A DNA stretch of 5,801 nucleotides from an uncultured Oscillospiraceae bacterium. GTDB lineage: Bacteria > Bacillota > Clostridia > Oscillospirales > Acutalibacteraceae. Below the pieces are notes generated by a model that saw nothing but the letters and a program-made list of their open reading frames with translations, was not told the origin of the DNA and did not search any database. The position numbers were made by a program, and so were the translations under genes. The stretch covers positions 1 through 5,801 of the forward strand of contig CAUGOD010000066.1 in assembly GCA_959601025.1 (NCBI GenBank), in the 5' to 3' direction. Positions 5,438 to 5,801 of this stretch are shown in pieces (positions within the stretch are counted from its first letter, which is position 1; each line of letters starts with the position of its first letter).

Positions 5438-5801
5438 GCGTGTATTACGACGTCACTTCCAAAAGCCTGAACAAGAAGAACGAAGAGCTCTGCGGCGACA
5501 AGGTGGAAACCGTCAATGTGGAGGACGGCGTGATCGTCGTCCTTTCAGACGGGCTGGGGAGCGGGGTGAAGGCCAATATCCTGGCCACCCTGACATCCAA
5601 GATCATCGCTACGATGATGAAATCCGGCGCGACGCTGGAGGACACAGTGGACACCATTATCCATACCCTGCCGGTGTGCAAGGTGCGCCGTGTTGCCTAT
5701 TCCACCTTTTCCATCCTCAAGCTGACCACCGACGGCAAGGCCTATCTGACCGAATTCGACTGCCCCGGCTGCATCCACGTCCACGACGGGGTAGCCTACC
5801 C
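5434..5801 (+). CDS. SpoIIE/PP2C-type serine phosphatase, 5' part (runs off the window)
   Basis: Only the first 122 codons are present; the frame is still open at the right edge. The start MSVYYDVTSKSLNKKNEEL is followed by a phosphatase core with the metal-binding signature VVLSDGLGSG (Asp39-Gly40) and a helix NILATLTSKIIATMMKSG, typical of SpoIIE-family (PPM) phosphatases that dephosphorylate serine/threonine on partner-switching regulators such as anti-anti-sigma factors. No membrane segment or sensor domain precedes the catalytic domain, so input must come from a partner. The ATG lies inside the stop codon of the hydrogenase-like gene (ATGA), with a weak GAGGG 9 nt upstream, implying translational coupling and probably a physical partnership. 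A CPGC pair (Cys110, Cys113) sits where related proteins usually have an Asn-Pro or Asn-Ala-Gly stretch. The substrate is not visible. Confidence 0.9.
   Translation, partial: MSVYYDVTSKSLNKKNEELCGDKVETVNVEDGVIVVLSDGLGSGVKANILATLTSKIIATMMKSGATLEDTVDTIIHTLPVCKVRRVAYSTFSILKLTTDGKAYLTEFDCPGCIHVHDGVAY

Overview
The window reads as chromosome from an anaerobic, fairly GC-rich member of the Clostridia (the Oscillospiraceae/Ruminococcaceae type is my guess). The reasons are clean Firmicutes-style Shine-Dalgarno sites, a near-consensus sigma-A promoter, a TTG start behind a strong SD, and an [FeFe]-hydrogenase-like protein linked to a SpoIIE-type phosphatase. The species cannot be fixed from the sequence. 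No mobile element, CRISPR array, tRNA or rRNA was seen.

Layout. Bases 1-318 hold no convincing gene: an AT-rich stretch (about 1-120) with weak leftward promoter-like sequence, then a 14-bp stem terminator (201-231) closing the leftward operon. Bases 319-2980 are a leftward two-gene two-component system: an OmpR/PhoB-type response regulator (2270-2980) followed after 28 nt by a multi-pass membrane histidine kinase (319-2241). Bases 2981-3415 are a divergent intergenic region with a strong rightward promoter (3330-3358), a weaker leftward promoter candidate and some dyad symmetry. Bases 3416-5801 are a rightward operon: an 80-residue thioredoxin-fold [2Fe-2S] ferredoxin (NuoE C-terminal-like), a 582-residue [FeFe]-hydrogenase-like protein with a PAS domain (group C, HydS-type, putatively sensory), and the first 122 codons of a SpoIIE/PP2C-type phosphatase that runs off the right edge. 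The last two genes overlap by 4 nt (ATGA).

How the parts may work together. The rightward operon looks like a hydrogen/redox signalling module. The ferredoxin could exchange electrons with the iron-sulfur relay of the hydrogenase-like protein. The state of its H-cluster could pass through the extra Fe-S domain, the PAS domain and a C-terminal helix to the co-translated phosphatase, which would change the phosphorylation of an unseen partner. Individual domain calls are well supported by motifs; the signalling model is inference. The H-cluster pocket departs from catalytic enzymes in loops 2 and 3 but keeps the double-cysteine TTCCP of loop 1, the most interesting detail here. The ligand of the divergent two-component system is unknown, and its link to the hydrogenase module rests only on adjacency.
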